NCBI GenBank assembly: GCA_016213345.1
Contig: JACRAO010000243.1
Coordinates: 1-7,876, forward strand
Length of the DNA: 7,876 nucleotides
Direction: 5' to 3'
Source of the DNA: Bdellovibrio sp.
Lineage (GTDB): Bacteria > Bdellovibrionota > UBA1018
Position 1 is the stretch's first letter; each line of letters begins with the position of its first letter. The notes beneath the pieces are model-generated. The model saw only the letters and a list, made by a program, of their open reading frames with translations. It had not been told where the DNA came from and ran no database searches. A program made the translations under genes and the position numbers. This document shows, piece after piece, positions 1 through 5,704 of the stretch.

Positions 1-2082
1 ATCGGTCCAGATAAAGTGCCTTATGTATTTATTCTTTGCAGTATTCTTGGACCCCTCACTACCCTCTTGCTTAGCACACTATTTAAAAAAACAGGCAAAT
101 ACACCAATGTTTTAGTCGCATATCATTTGGGGCTTTTGATTTTTTTTCTAGGAACTTATGCAACTAGCATATTTGGTTTTGGCCGCCCAGTAGCATGGTC
201 ATATTTCATTGCGACACAAATAAACCGCCTTATCTATCCAGTTGTGCTTTGGAGTTTACTTGGAAATTATTTTAATGTTTTTGACGCAAAACGCCTATTT
301 CCCCTCTTGGCCTCAATTGGTGAAATGGGATCCATACTTGCCGATGTACTGATTTGGAAATTCTTTTTTTCATATAGGACTTCGTTTTTTCTGTTATGCT
401 GTGTAGCCACCTCAGTCGGAGTACTTCTTGTCTTACTTCCGTTTTATAGACAAAGAGCGGTCAAATATAGTGGTATCACTGCTACTGGAGAATCCGAGGA
501 TCACCCAAAATTAAATATTTTAAAAGAAAGCCTTGTCCTGAAACTCATTATGGTTGTCGCACTATTCACTATTGTAGGAACTGCGGTTATTTACCAGTTC
601 AACTGCGTGGTAAAAGCGCACTATGGATCGGTTAGTGAAATTAATAAATTTTTCGCACTTTATGGTGTATTGTGTAGCCTCTCGGTCATTGCATTCAGCT
701 TTGCATTCAGTACATGGGTGCTTCCTGTAGTCCAAGTTGTAACACTGCAAGGCTTTGTCGCTGCCATAATGCTCTTGGCTGTCGGTGGTGCTTTCGTATT
801 TCCGGTTCTAGCAGCCTTTGTGTTTGCTGATTTTTTGAGAAACCTATTAAAACACACTATTTATCAGGCCTCGTATGAGCAAATCACAGGAGGTCTAGTA
901 ACAAACATAAGCTTTGCAATCAAATCCTTCACGCAGGGCTTGGTATCACCACTAATCACCTTTCTCACTGGATTATTTCTGCTAGCATTTCCAAATCAGG
1001 AAAACTTTCGTCTTTTGAGTTTTATTTTAATGACCATTAGCGCATTCTGGGTCTTTCTTACGCTCCGGATGCGCATGGAGTATTTGCGGTTTCATTTGGA
1101 TCGTTTATTAAGCCACGATAGCGAAACAGTCGTGCGATCCATCCAGGCTCTTGGCGAAAAAGGCAATCTGCCCGCGGTGCATGCCCTGCTAAACATGTTA
1201 TCAGAAAGTTCCTCGGTAATTATCAAGAAATACACAATACATTCGTTGGGTAATATCCGTGCAACGGAGGTAATGCGTATTTTATTCCAACAAATTTATA
1301 CGGAAAACGAAGTGATCCAGCAAACTGCCATACGATCCATATCCAATTATGATTCTTTTGTAGCTCAGCGGTTTTTGATGGACTTTCTCAATGGCAGGTA
1401 TTGCAAAAGTCTACTGGTCAGGGAAAGCCTGATCCGAGTTTTACACAGAGTCATTGGTTCAGGATTGATTCCGGTTCTCTTGCCATTTCTTGAAAATAAT
1501 GACCCACGCGTGGTTGCCAATACCATAGAGTCCATGTCTGAAACGAAGGACTTACGGGTAATCGAGGTATTGCTTCCATTCTTGAAAAATCCCAACAACA
1601 GAATCAGAGCAAACACAGTAATGGTACTTTATAAATTTCATGAAACAAGATCTGAATGTGAAAAAACACTGGAGGGATTGGGAAATGATCAAGAGGAAAC
1701 CTCGTTTTTGTCGTTTATTTATGTAGTCGGAAAACTCAAGCTTAGAAAATACCTGCCTCGATTGCATGAAATCAGCAAGAATCCTCAAGGTCGCGTCAAA
1801 GTCAATCTTGCTTATGCTTATTCTTCGCTGGGTATCGACAGGGGATATCACCTGTTTTCTGAAATATTTGCATCATCAGAAAGTTTAGGCAGTCTTCACC
1901 ACTTTTTGCAGCTACAGCCAGCTATACGTCTACGAATAATTGAATGTTTCTTAAGTACTAAACCAAATCACGAAATATTGAACTACTTATTGACAGCGAT
2001 AAACAAATCGCAGTTTGATTTTTATGATGAGGTTGAGATTCTTGAAGAATATTTACAGGCTGATCAAAAAAGACAGATTTGA
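1..2082 (+). CDS. MFS/NTT-like transporter fused to HEAT repeats, 5'-partial
   Basis: Integral inner-membrane protein with a soluble HEAT-repeat tail. The frame is open to the first base of the window (I-G-P-D-K precede the GTG at 16), and the readable part starts inside a membrane bundle, so the true start is upstream. Residues 1-349 (counted from the GTG at 16) contain about ten hydrophobic segments. The stretch around residues 88-110 (F-D-A-K-R-L-F-P-L then a Gly/Ser-rich segment) resembles the loop and helix seen in ATP/ADP translocase-like (NTT) and related MFS carriers. From about residue 355 to 570, paired amphipathic helices of HEAT type appear (for example R-S-I-Q-A-L-G and H-S-L-G-N-I), and the rest is helical. 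TGA stop at 2080-2082. Substrate unknown: nucleotide exchange is possible by family resemblance only. Relatives often carry a cNMP-binding domain at the C-terminus; none is visible here. Confident that it is a transporter-HEAT fusion, unsure of substrate. Confidence 0.75.
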   Translation: MGPDKVPYVFILCSILGPLTTLLLSTLFKKTGKYTNVLVAYHLGLLIFFLGTYATSIFGFGRPVAWSYFIATQINRLIYPVVLWSLLGNYFNVFDAKRLFPLLASIGEMGSILADVLIWKFFFSYRTSFFLLCCVATSVGVLLVLLPFYRQRAVKYSGITATGESEDHPKLNILKESLVLKLIMVVALFTIVGTAVIYQFNCVVKAHYGSVSEINKFFALYGVLCSLSVIAFSFAFSTWVLPVVQVVTLQGFVAAIMLLAVGGAFVFPVLAAFVFADFLRNLLKHTIYQASYEQITGGLVTNISFAIKSFTQGLVSPLITFLTGLFLLAFPNQENFRLLSFILMTISAFWVFLTLRMRMEYLRFHLDRLLSHDSETVVRSIQALGEKGNLPAVHALLNMLSESSSVIIKKYTIHSLGNIRATEVMRILFQQIYTENEVIQQTAIRSISNYDSFVAQRFLMDFLNGRYCKSLLVRESLIRVLHRVIGSGLIPVLLPFLENNDPRVVANTIESMSETKDLRVIEVLLPFLKNPNNRIRANTVMVLYKFHETRSECEKTLEGLGNDQEETSFLSFIYVVGKLKLRKYLPRLHEISKNPQGRVKVNLAYAYSSLGIDRGYHLFSEIFASSESLGSLHHFLQLQPAIRLRIIECFLSTKPNHEILNYLLTAINKSQFDFYDEVEILEEYLQADQKRQI

Positions 2083-2083
2083 A

Positions 2084-2776
2084 TCACTTCTTTTTAAAAA
2101 GTTGTTCAGCCAGTTTTTGATGAATAGTAGGCCCAATTTCTTTTGGTCCGCTTTGCATATTAAATAAATCATATTTAGCGGCATCCCTATCAACTGGCTT
2201 TTGTGCTAGACACTGAACAACGCACTTACCATCCACCATGCCTTCCTGATAAAACAAAATCCTTAGCCCTCGCAAATTTTGTAAAAGCTCATTTGGTCTA
2301 TAATAATAATCCCGATATGACTCATCAGGAGCAATAGGTTCTTTTATCTCATCTATCATAAAAGATTCAACAAGCAGAGTGCCCCCTTGTTTCAAGGTGC
2401 GAATTATTTCTGAATAATAGCGCACAAGTGGGGGCTTAAAATAACTCATTAGCACTGTGTCATATTCGAGCAAGCCAAATAAAAATAAATCTAAATCAAC
2501 CTGCCTTGTTTCAATAGAAACTCCAGTCTCTTTAGCTAAAGCCAAGGCGTGTTCAATAGCTGTTTGAGACAGATCAAAGCCTTTAACTGAAAAACCATTC
2601 TTTGCCAGATAAACGGCATTTATCCCCTCGCCCATACCAATATCCAGGGCCTTGCCTTTGCTAAGCCTCTCTAGCTGATTAACCAAAAAAGGCACAGGAG
2701 CATTAACTCTAGGTGGGCCTTGGTTAAAAGACGACTTTAGATAAAACTGGTTCCAATACTCATCTGATTGAGCCAT
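2084..2776 (-). CDS. class I SAM-dependent methyltransferase
   Basis: Cytoplasmic methyltransferase of 230 residues with a Rossmann fold, target unknown. Motif I is A-L-D-I-G-M-G-E-G at residues 43-51 (D45, G47, G49, G51). The acidic residue that normally binds the ribose of SAM is D68 in G-F-D-L-S. V93-D94 and the Y-D-T-V-L-M-S-Y-F segment (105-113) fit motifs III-IV. The N-terminal Y-W-N-Q-F-Y resembles the start of TehB/thiopurine-like methyltransferases. ATG at 2774-2776 lies only 4 bases after the rplS stop with no clear Shine-Dalgarno, so translation probably depends on coupling to rplS. Its stop faces that of the transporter gene across one base. The last codons contain a 12-bp palindrome (2090-2101, CTTTTTAAAAAG), too AT-rich to be a standard terminator. 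A role in tellurite resistance, small-molecule methylation or translation cannot be chosen from sequence. Confidence 0.85.
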   Translation of the reverse strand: MAQSDEYWNQFYLKSSFNQGPPRVNAPVPFLVNQLERLSKGKALDIGMGEGINAVYLAKNGFSVKGFDLSQTAIEHALALAKETGVSIETRQVDLDLFLFGLLEYDTVLMSYFKPPLVRYYSEIIRTLKQGGTLLVESFMIDEIKEPIAPDESYRDYYYRPNELLQNLRGLRILFYQEGMVDGKCVVQCLAQKPVDRDAAKYDLFNMQSGPKEIGPTIHQKLAEQLFKKK

Positions 2777-2780
2777 GTGT

Positions 2781-3242
2781 TTATTGTGGAGACTGCGTTT
2801 TTACCGAGGTACTTCCCTGTCCTTCTATAGTGTTGGCTAAATATTGATCCACACGGGCTGCTTTACCGATACGTTCTCTCAAATAATAAAGTTTTGCTCG
2901 TCTGACTTTACCTTCTTGCATAACCTCTAGTTTGGCTATCTTGGGAGAAGATTCTAGAAAAATTCTCTCCACTCCCACTCCATGTGACATTTTCCTAACT
3001 ATAAAAGACTTACTTGCACCTTTATTATTTTTAGCAATCACAATGCCTTCATAAACCTGAATTCTCTCTTTTTCCCCTTCTTTAATTCGCACATGAACAC
3101 GAACTGTATCACCAGGTGAATAAGGCGGAAAATCCTTTCTTAATTGAGAAGCCTCAACCAAAGCTACTTTATCAGCCAAGCCTTTTATTCTTGGCTGTGA
3201 TCCCCGTGACATCTTTTTTCTTTTTTTCTTAGTTGCCGCCAT
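2781..3242 (-). CDS. rplS: 50S ribosomal protein L19
   Basis: Structural protein of the large ribosomal subunit, located near the 30S-50S interface. The core is unmistakable: P-G-D-T-V at 43-47, the V-R-K-M-S-H-G-V-G-V-E-R segment, and K-L-Y-Y-L-R-E-R-x-G-K-A-A-R near the end. It is 153 residues against 115 in E. coli. Aligning the PGDT motif gives about 21 extra residues at the N-terminus, where a Lys/Arg-rich head (K5-K10) starts the protein, and about 17 extra Ser/Thr/Gln-rich residues after the GKAAR motif. The ATG at 3240-3242 is supported by AAGGAG eight bases upstream, so the long N-terminus is probably translated; M11 is an internal alternative. The gene follows an RNA methyltransferase gene by 12 bases, an arrangement common in deltaproteobacterial ribosomal operons. 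Confidence 0.97.
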   Translation of the reverse strand: MAATKKKRKKMSRGSQPRIKGLADKVALVEASQLRKDFPPYSPGDTVRVHVRIKEGEKERIQVYEGIVIAKNNKGASKSFIVRKMSHGVGVERIFLESSPKIAKLEVMQEGKVRRAKLYYLRERIGKAARVDQYLANTIEGQGSTSVKTQSPQ

Positions 3243-3250
3243 AGTATTTA

Positions 3251-3257
3251 CTCCTTA
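3251..3257 (-). promoter_or_regulatory. rplS ribosome binding site overlapping upstream stop
   Basis: On the minus strand TAAGGAG contains both the TAA stop of the RNA methyltransferase gene (3255-3257) and the Shine-Dalgarno of rplS, 8 bases before its ATG. A ribosome ending the first gene stops on the start signal of the second, which supports translational coupling and fixes the long-form start of L19. Confidence 0.85.
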
Positions 3258-3827
3258 AACTCCTAAAAGCCGATCTAAAACAACCGCCACCGCTGCACGC
3301 ACCGGCAAGTGATTGTAACCGTCATTATTATCTGGGCCACAAATCGGACTTAATATCCGATCAGCCTGTGGATAAAATTTCTCAGCAATTCCCCATCCCG
3401 TACCAAAAACAATCACACTAGGTCGCATACGGGATGGCACAGTTAATTCTTTTTTATACTCAACAAAACTCATACTTCCAGGCAAAACCTTCGCGTCTGT
3501 TAAGACAACTTCTGGCTCCTTGCCTTCTGCTGATCGTATCTCCTGTTTCACGTTCTCAAACGTATAAGCTAACTCAATAAGCCCAAGCGCCTTGGAACGA
3601 TCCGGATGGTACTCACGATTTTTTTCTAACTTCCAATGCGCCAAAATCCTATCAACTAATCCGTGTTGTACCTCAAGTGGAGTCACAATAAAATACTTTT
3701 TCACTCCGTATGTACAACAAGAACGGGCTATGTCATGAATATCCATGTTCGTCACAGCTGTAGTCACTACCTGTCCTTGACGATTTCTTATTGGATAATG
3801 AAGTAGCACAACATATACTGAAAACAT
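3255..3827 (-). CDS. SAM-dependent RNA methyltransferase, TM1570/Methyltrn_RNA_4 (SPOUT) family
   Basis: Predicted knotted (SPOUT) RNA methyltransferase of 190 residues, the same family as Thermotoga TM1570, which is encoded beside trmD. The RNA target of the family is, as far as I know, not firmly established. Visible family features are L-L-H-Y-P at 8-12, the V-T-N-M-D-I-H-D-I-A-R segment near residue 26-36, I-V-T-P-L near 47-51, V-V-L-T-D-A near 107-112, the SAM-site loop F-G-T-G-W-G at 141-146, and L-P-V-R-A-A at 174-179 leading into the last helix. Full length. The ATG at 3825-3827 is the only usable start, since an in-frame TGA lies seven codons upstream, but no Shine-Dalgarno precedes it. 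In related genomes it normally sits between trmD and rplS; here rplS follows but motB precedes. A promoter candidate lies within the end of motB. Confidence 0.88.
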   Translation of the reverse strand: MFSVYVVLLHYPIRNRQGQVVTTAVTNMDIHDIARSCCTYGVKKYFIVTPLEVQHGLVDRILAHWKLEKNREYHPDRSKALGLIELAYTFENVKQEIRSAEGKEPEVVLTDAKVLPGSMSFVEYKKELTVPSRMRPSVIVFGTGWGIAEKFYPQADRILSPICGPDNNDGYNHLPVRAAVAVVLDRLLGV

Positions 3828-3853
3828 TGATCGGTGTAATGGGTATCATTTTA

Positions 3854-3879
3854 TTTATAATCTGACAACAGATTATAAA
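3854..3879. repeat. perfect 11-bp inverted repeat, operator or hairpin candidate
   Basis: TTTATAATCTG at 3854-3864 and CAGATTATAAA at 3869-3879 are exact reverse complements separated by a 4-base spacer (ACAA). The right arm covers the motB stop codon (3873-3875) and the -10 of a predicted leftward promoter. As DNA it looks like an operator; as RNA in a motB read-through transcript it would form an AU-rich tetraloop hairpin. No T-run follows on either strand, so it is not a standard terminator. Confidence 0.7.
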
Positions 3880-3900
3880 CTCTCATATTGTTGATTTAAA
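3872..3900 (-). promoter_or_regulatory. sigma70-like promoter for RNA methyltransferase-rplS block
   Basis: On the minus strand TTTAAA (3895-3900, 4 of 6 to the -35 consensus) is followed by a 17-base spacer and a perfect TATAAT (3872-3877). Transcription would start near 3865, giving a leader of about 38 bases before the RNA methyltransferase ATG. The promoter lies in the last codons of motB and would let the translation genes be expressed apart from the motor genes. Inferred from sequence only. Confidence 0.45.
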
Positions 3901-4655
3901 ACAATAATTTCGACTCTGCGGTTTGAGGCTTTACCCCATTCATGTGTACTTTGTGTGAGTGGTTGATAATGCGAATAACCAGCAATCCCTAATCGTTTTG
4001 GATCAAACTCAAAACGACCTAACCAATACTTAGCTACCCATGCCGCTCTAGCTGAAGACAGCTCCCAATCACTGGGATAGTTTTTAGTACTTGCCTCAGA
4101 AGGGTCCGTATGCCCCTCAATCCGAATAAGCCTTCGTGTTCTCAAAAGAACCTTGCCCATACGATCCAGAAGTGGGAGCAAATCAGGCTTAACATCTACA
4201 GCACCGTGATCAAAAAAGTCTTTTGCCGCCAATCTCACAATAAGACCCCGGCTATCAAATTGCATTTGCATTTTTTCTGATAAATCAGTCACACCCAGCT
4301 CTAAACTAATTGTTTCTTCTAAAAGCTCTTTAACTTCTTGCAGTCCTGGTTCAGGATCGCCAGCGGTATTTGTCTTGCCTGCGGGCATATTTATAACCCG
4401 TCCACCAGGAATTTCAGGATTTTCTAAAGGGTTTGCTGTATTTCCACCAGAGGATCCCCCTAAATCTACCATACCAACCGGACCTGCCGCAGAAAAAGCA
4501 GCACGAATACTTTGAGATACTTTTTTGAATTTAGAAAGATCGGCTTGGGAAATAGCATACATGATTACAAAGAACGCAAAAAGCAGGGTAATAAAATCTG
4601 CATAAGAAACAAGCCAACGCTCTAAATTTACATGTTCGGGGTGTTTTTTTTTCAA
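3873..4655 (-). CDS. motB: flagellar motor stator protein MotB
   Basis: Stator subunit that anchors the MotA-MotB ion channel to peptidoglycan and carries the ion-binding aspartate. One membrane helix (about 15-35) begins with Y-A-D-F, where D20 matches the essential Asp32 of E. coli MotB. A plug/linker region of about 100 residues follows, rich in Gly, Pro and Asn (about 58-105). The C-terminal OmpA-like domain has F-D-x-x-G-L, G-H-T-D at 181-184, W-E-L-S-x-x-R-A at 197-204 and N-R-R-V-E at 245-249. The start is TTG at 4653-4655: an in-frame TGA lies just upstream with no ATG or GTG between. It overlaps the motA TGA by four bases (TTGA), so translation is probably coupled. A run of nine A (4644-4652) encodes K2-K4. 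Ion type (proton or sodium) cannot be stated. Confidence 0.95.
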   Translation of the reverse strand: MKKKHPEHVNLERWLVSYADFITLLFAFFVIMYAISQADLSKFKKVSQSIRAAFSAAGPVGMVDLGGSSGGNTANPLENPEIPGGRVINMPAGKTNTAGDPEPGLQEVKELLEETISLELGVTDLSEKMQMQFDSRGLIVRLAAKDFFDHGAVDVKPDLLPLLDRMGKVLLRTRRLIRIEGHTDPSEASTKNYPSDWELSSARAAWVAKYWLGRFEFDPKRLGIAGYSHYQPLTQSTHEWGKASNRRVEIIVLNQQYESL

Positions 4656-5434
4656 CCTTTTTTGCCACCATGGTCCTCAGTACGTCTTAAGTGTTCCTCT
4701 ACAAATATTTCGAGTTTTTCTTGTAAAAAATGTGGATTTAAACCTTCTTGAATACCAACCACGCCTAGTTTCACCACTTCTTTTGCCATCATTCTTTGCG
4801 CTGCTTTTCTTTTTAGTTTAGTGCCAGCAGGAATTAAAATCAGATTTGCCGCACCAACTCCGTAAACCGTAGCAACAAACGCAACTGCAATACCGTCGCC
4901 AATTTTAGATGGGTCATTTAACATGCTCATAACATGAATAAGCCCGAGCACTGCTCCAATAATCCCAATGGTAGGCGAATAGCCTCCCATACCTTCATAA
5001 ACTTTTCCAGCTGCTTCTTCTTCTTCAAATGCAATATAAATTTCGTTATCAATAATTTCTTTGACTGTATTTGGCTCAAAGCCATCAATTACATATTTAA
5101 TACTTTTCTTAAACAAAACATTCTGAATAGAATCTCTCTGGCCTTCTACAGCCAAGACGCCTTCTTTTCTGTCAATAGTAGCAATTCGTATAATTTCATC
5201 TATTGTGGGCCTGACATCCAAGTCTACATTTTTAAAAAGCGATGGAATCGAAGAAATCGCTTTTTTCAGATCTTGCATTGGGAAAGAAAGAAGACCGGCT
5301 CCCAGCGTACCTCCAAACACAATGAGGGCAGCCGTGCCTATCATGAGCTGACCTAAGTGTCCTCCTTCTAAAATCTGACCACCCACAACAGCCGAAACGC
5401 CAAGCACGAGTCCCACTATTGCAGCAATATCCAT
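4652..5434 (-). CDS. motA: flagellar motor stator protein MotA
   Basis: Four-helix inner-membrane stator subunit that converts ion flow into rotor torque. Membrane segments lie near 3-20, 31-51, 155-172 and 182-203. The cytoplasmic loop holds R-K-E-G-V-L-A-V-E, whose R89 and E97 match the rotor-contacting Arg90 and Glu98 of E. coli MotA. P154 (Y-S-P-T-I-G) and P202 match the conserved prolines Pro173 and Pro222. Length 260 is normal for the short MotA type. ATG at 5432-5434 is preceded by AGGGG, part of which belongs to the TAG stop of flbD, so both ends of this gene are coupled to its neighbours. It forms one unit with flbD and motB. A 140-codon open frame on the opposite strand is only a shadow. 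Confidence 0.96.
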   Translation of the reverse strand: MDIAAIVGLVLGVSAVVGGQILEGGHLGQLMIGTAALIVFGGTLGAGLLSFPMQDLKKAISSIPSLFKNVDLDVRPTIDEIIRIATIDRKEGVLAVEGQRDSIQNVLFKKSIKYVIDGFEPNTVKEIIDNEIYIAFEEEEAAGKVYEGMGGYSPTIGIIGAVLGLIHVMSMLNDPSKIGDGIAVAFVATVYGVGAANLILIPAGTKLKRKAAQRMMAKEVVKLGVVGIQEGLNPHFLQEKLEIFVEEHLRRTEDHGGKKG

Positions 5435-5440
5435 CGTGTT

Positions 5441-5446
5441 CCCCTA
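5441..5446 (-). promoter_or_regulatory. motA ribosome binding site overlapping flbD stop
   Basis: TAGGGG on the minus strand combines the flbD TAG stop (5444-5446) with a Shine-Dalgarno-like AGGGG placed 6 bases before the motA ATG, another sign of coupled translation in this block. Confidence 0.7.
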
Positions 5447-5650
5447 TTCCTTAATAACTTCGGGTATCCCAAAGAAAATTTTTTTCTTATAACAAATGGT
5501 TTTATCAATAATTTCATTAACACTTTCTCTAACCATTAGTTTTTCATTTGTGTTTAAAGTTATAATTGTATCAGGTGTGGCTTCAATAGTTTTTATTAAA
5601 TCACAATTCAAAACATAGCTTTTGCCATTAAGCCGACTCACCTCAATCAT
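5444..5650 (-). CDS. flbD: FlbD/SwrD family flagellar protein
   Basis: Small cytoplasmic protein of 68 residues. The pattern M-I-x-V-S-R-L-N-G-K at 1-10, N-C-D-L-I-K-T-I-E-A-T-P-D-T at 15-28, I-T-L near 30 and the V-R-E-S-V-N-E-I segment near 40-47 is typical of the FlbD family. The Bacillus homologue SwrD raises flagellar motor power and is needed for swarming. In spirochaetes the gene sits in flgE-flbD-motA-motB-fliL; here flgE is absent upstream and fliL is absent downstream. ATG at 5648-5650; a weak AGAGG lies somewhat far upstream (about 12 bases). It is the first gene of the leftward cluster because the next gene upstream is divergent, so a promoter must lie in the 54-base gap or within the start of that gene. 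Confidence 0.92.
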   Translation of the reverse strand: MIEVSRLNGKSYVLNCDLIKTIEATPDTIITLNTNEKLMVRESVNEIIDKTICYKKKIFFGIPEVIKE

Positions 5651-5676
5651 TCAAATATTTGCACCTCTACTCTTTT

Positions 5677-5704
5677 AGTGTAACCTCTAAGGAGCAGGAG
5701 TCAA
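5677..5704 (-). promoter_or_regulatory. sigma70-like promoter candidate for flbD-motA-motB
   Basis: On the minus strand TTGACT (5699-5704, 5 of 6 to consensus), a 16-base spacer and TACACT (5677-5682, 4 of 6) are placed so that transcription would start near 5670, about 20 bases before the flbD ATG. The -35 box abuts the ATG of the divergent RDD gene. No convincing sigma54 or sigma28 site was found in the gap. Confidence 0.4.
5689..5700 (+). promoter_or_regulatory. double ribosome binding site of the RDD gene
   Basis: AAGGAG (5689-5694) and AGGAG (5696-5700) lie 10 and 4 bases before the ATG at 5705. Two tandem Shine-Dalgarno cores support this start and suggest efficient initiation. Both lie within the spacer region of the divergent promoter candidate. 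Confidence 0.7.

Noticed and set aside
16..18. GTG at 16 as the start of the transporter gene
   Set aside because: The frame is open upstream to base 1 and the protein would begin in the middle of a membrane bundle with no ribosome binding site, so the gene is treated as truncated by the window edge.
562..1851. Several 60-100 codon minus-strand frames inside the transporter gene
   Set aside because: They are shadows of the conserved plus-strand coding frame with no start signals or motifs.
3854..3879. Reading the inverted repeat as a LexA box or as a standard terminator
   Set aside because: Its CTG-N4-CAG core does not fit the CTG-N10-CAG spacing of the LexA box, and no T-run follows the stem on either strand.
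4934..5356. 140-codon open frame on the plus strand inside motA
   Set aside because: It lies wholly antisense to a well-conserved gene, its product is Asn/Phe-rich without recognisable motifs, and no Shine-Dalgarno precedes it.
5651..5704. A sigma54 or sigma28 flagellar promoter in the divergent gap
   Set aside because: A TTTGCA is present but lacks the GG element at the required distance, and no GCCGATAA-like box is seen.
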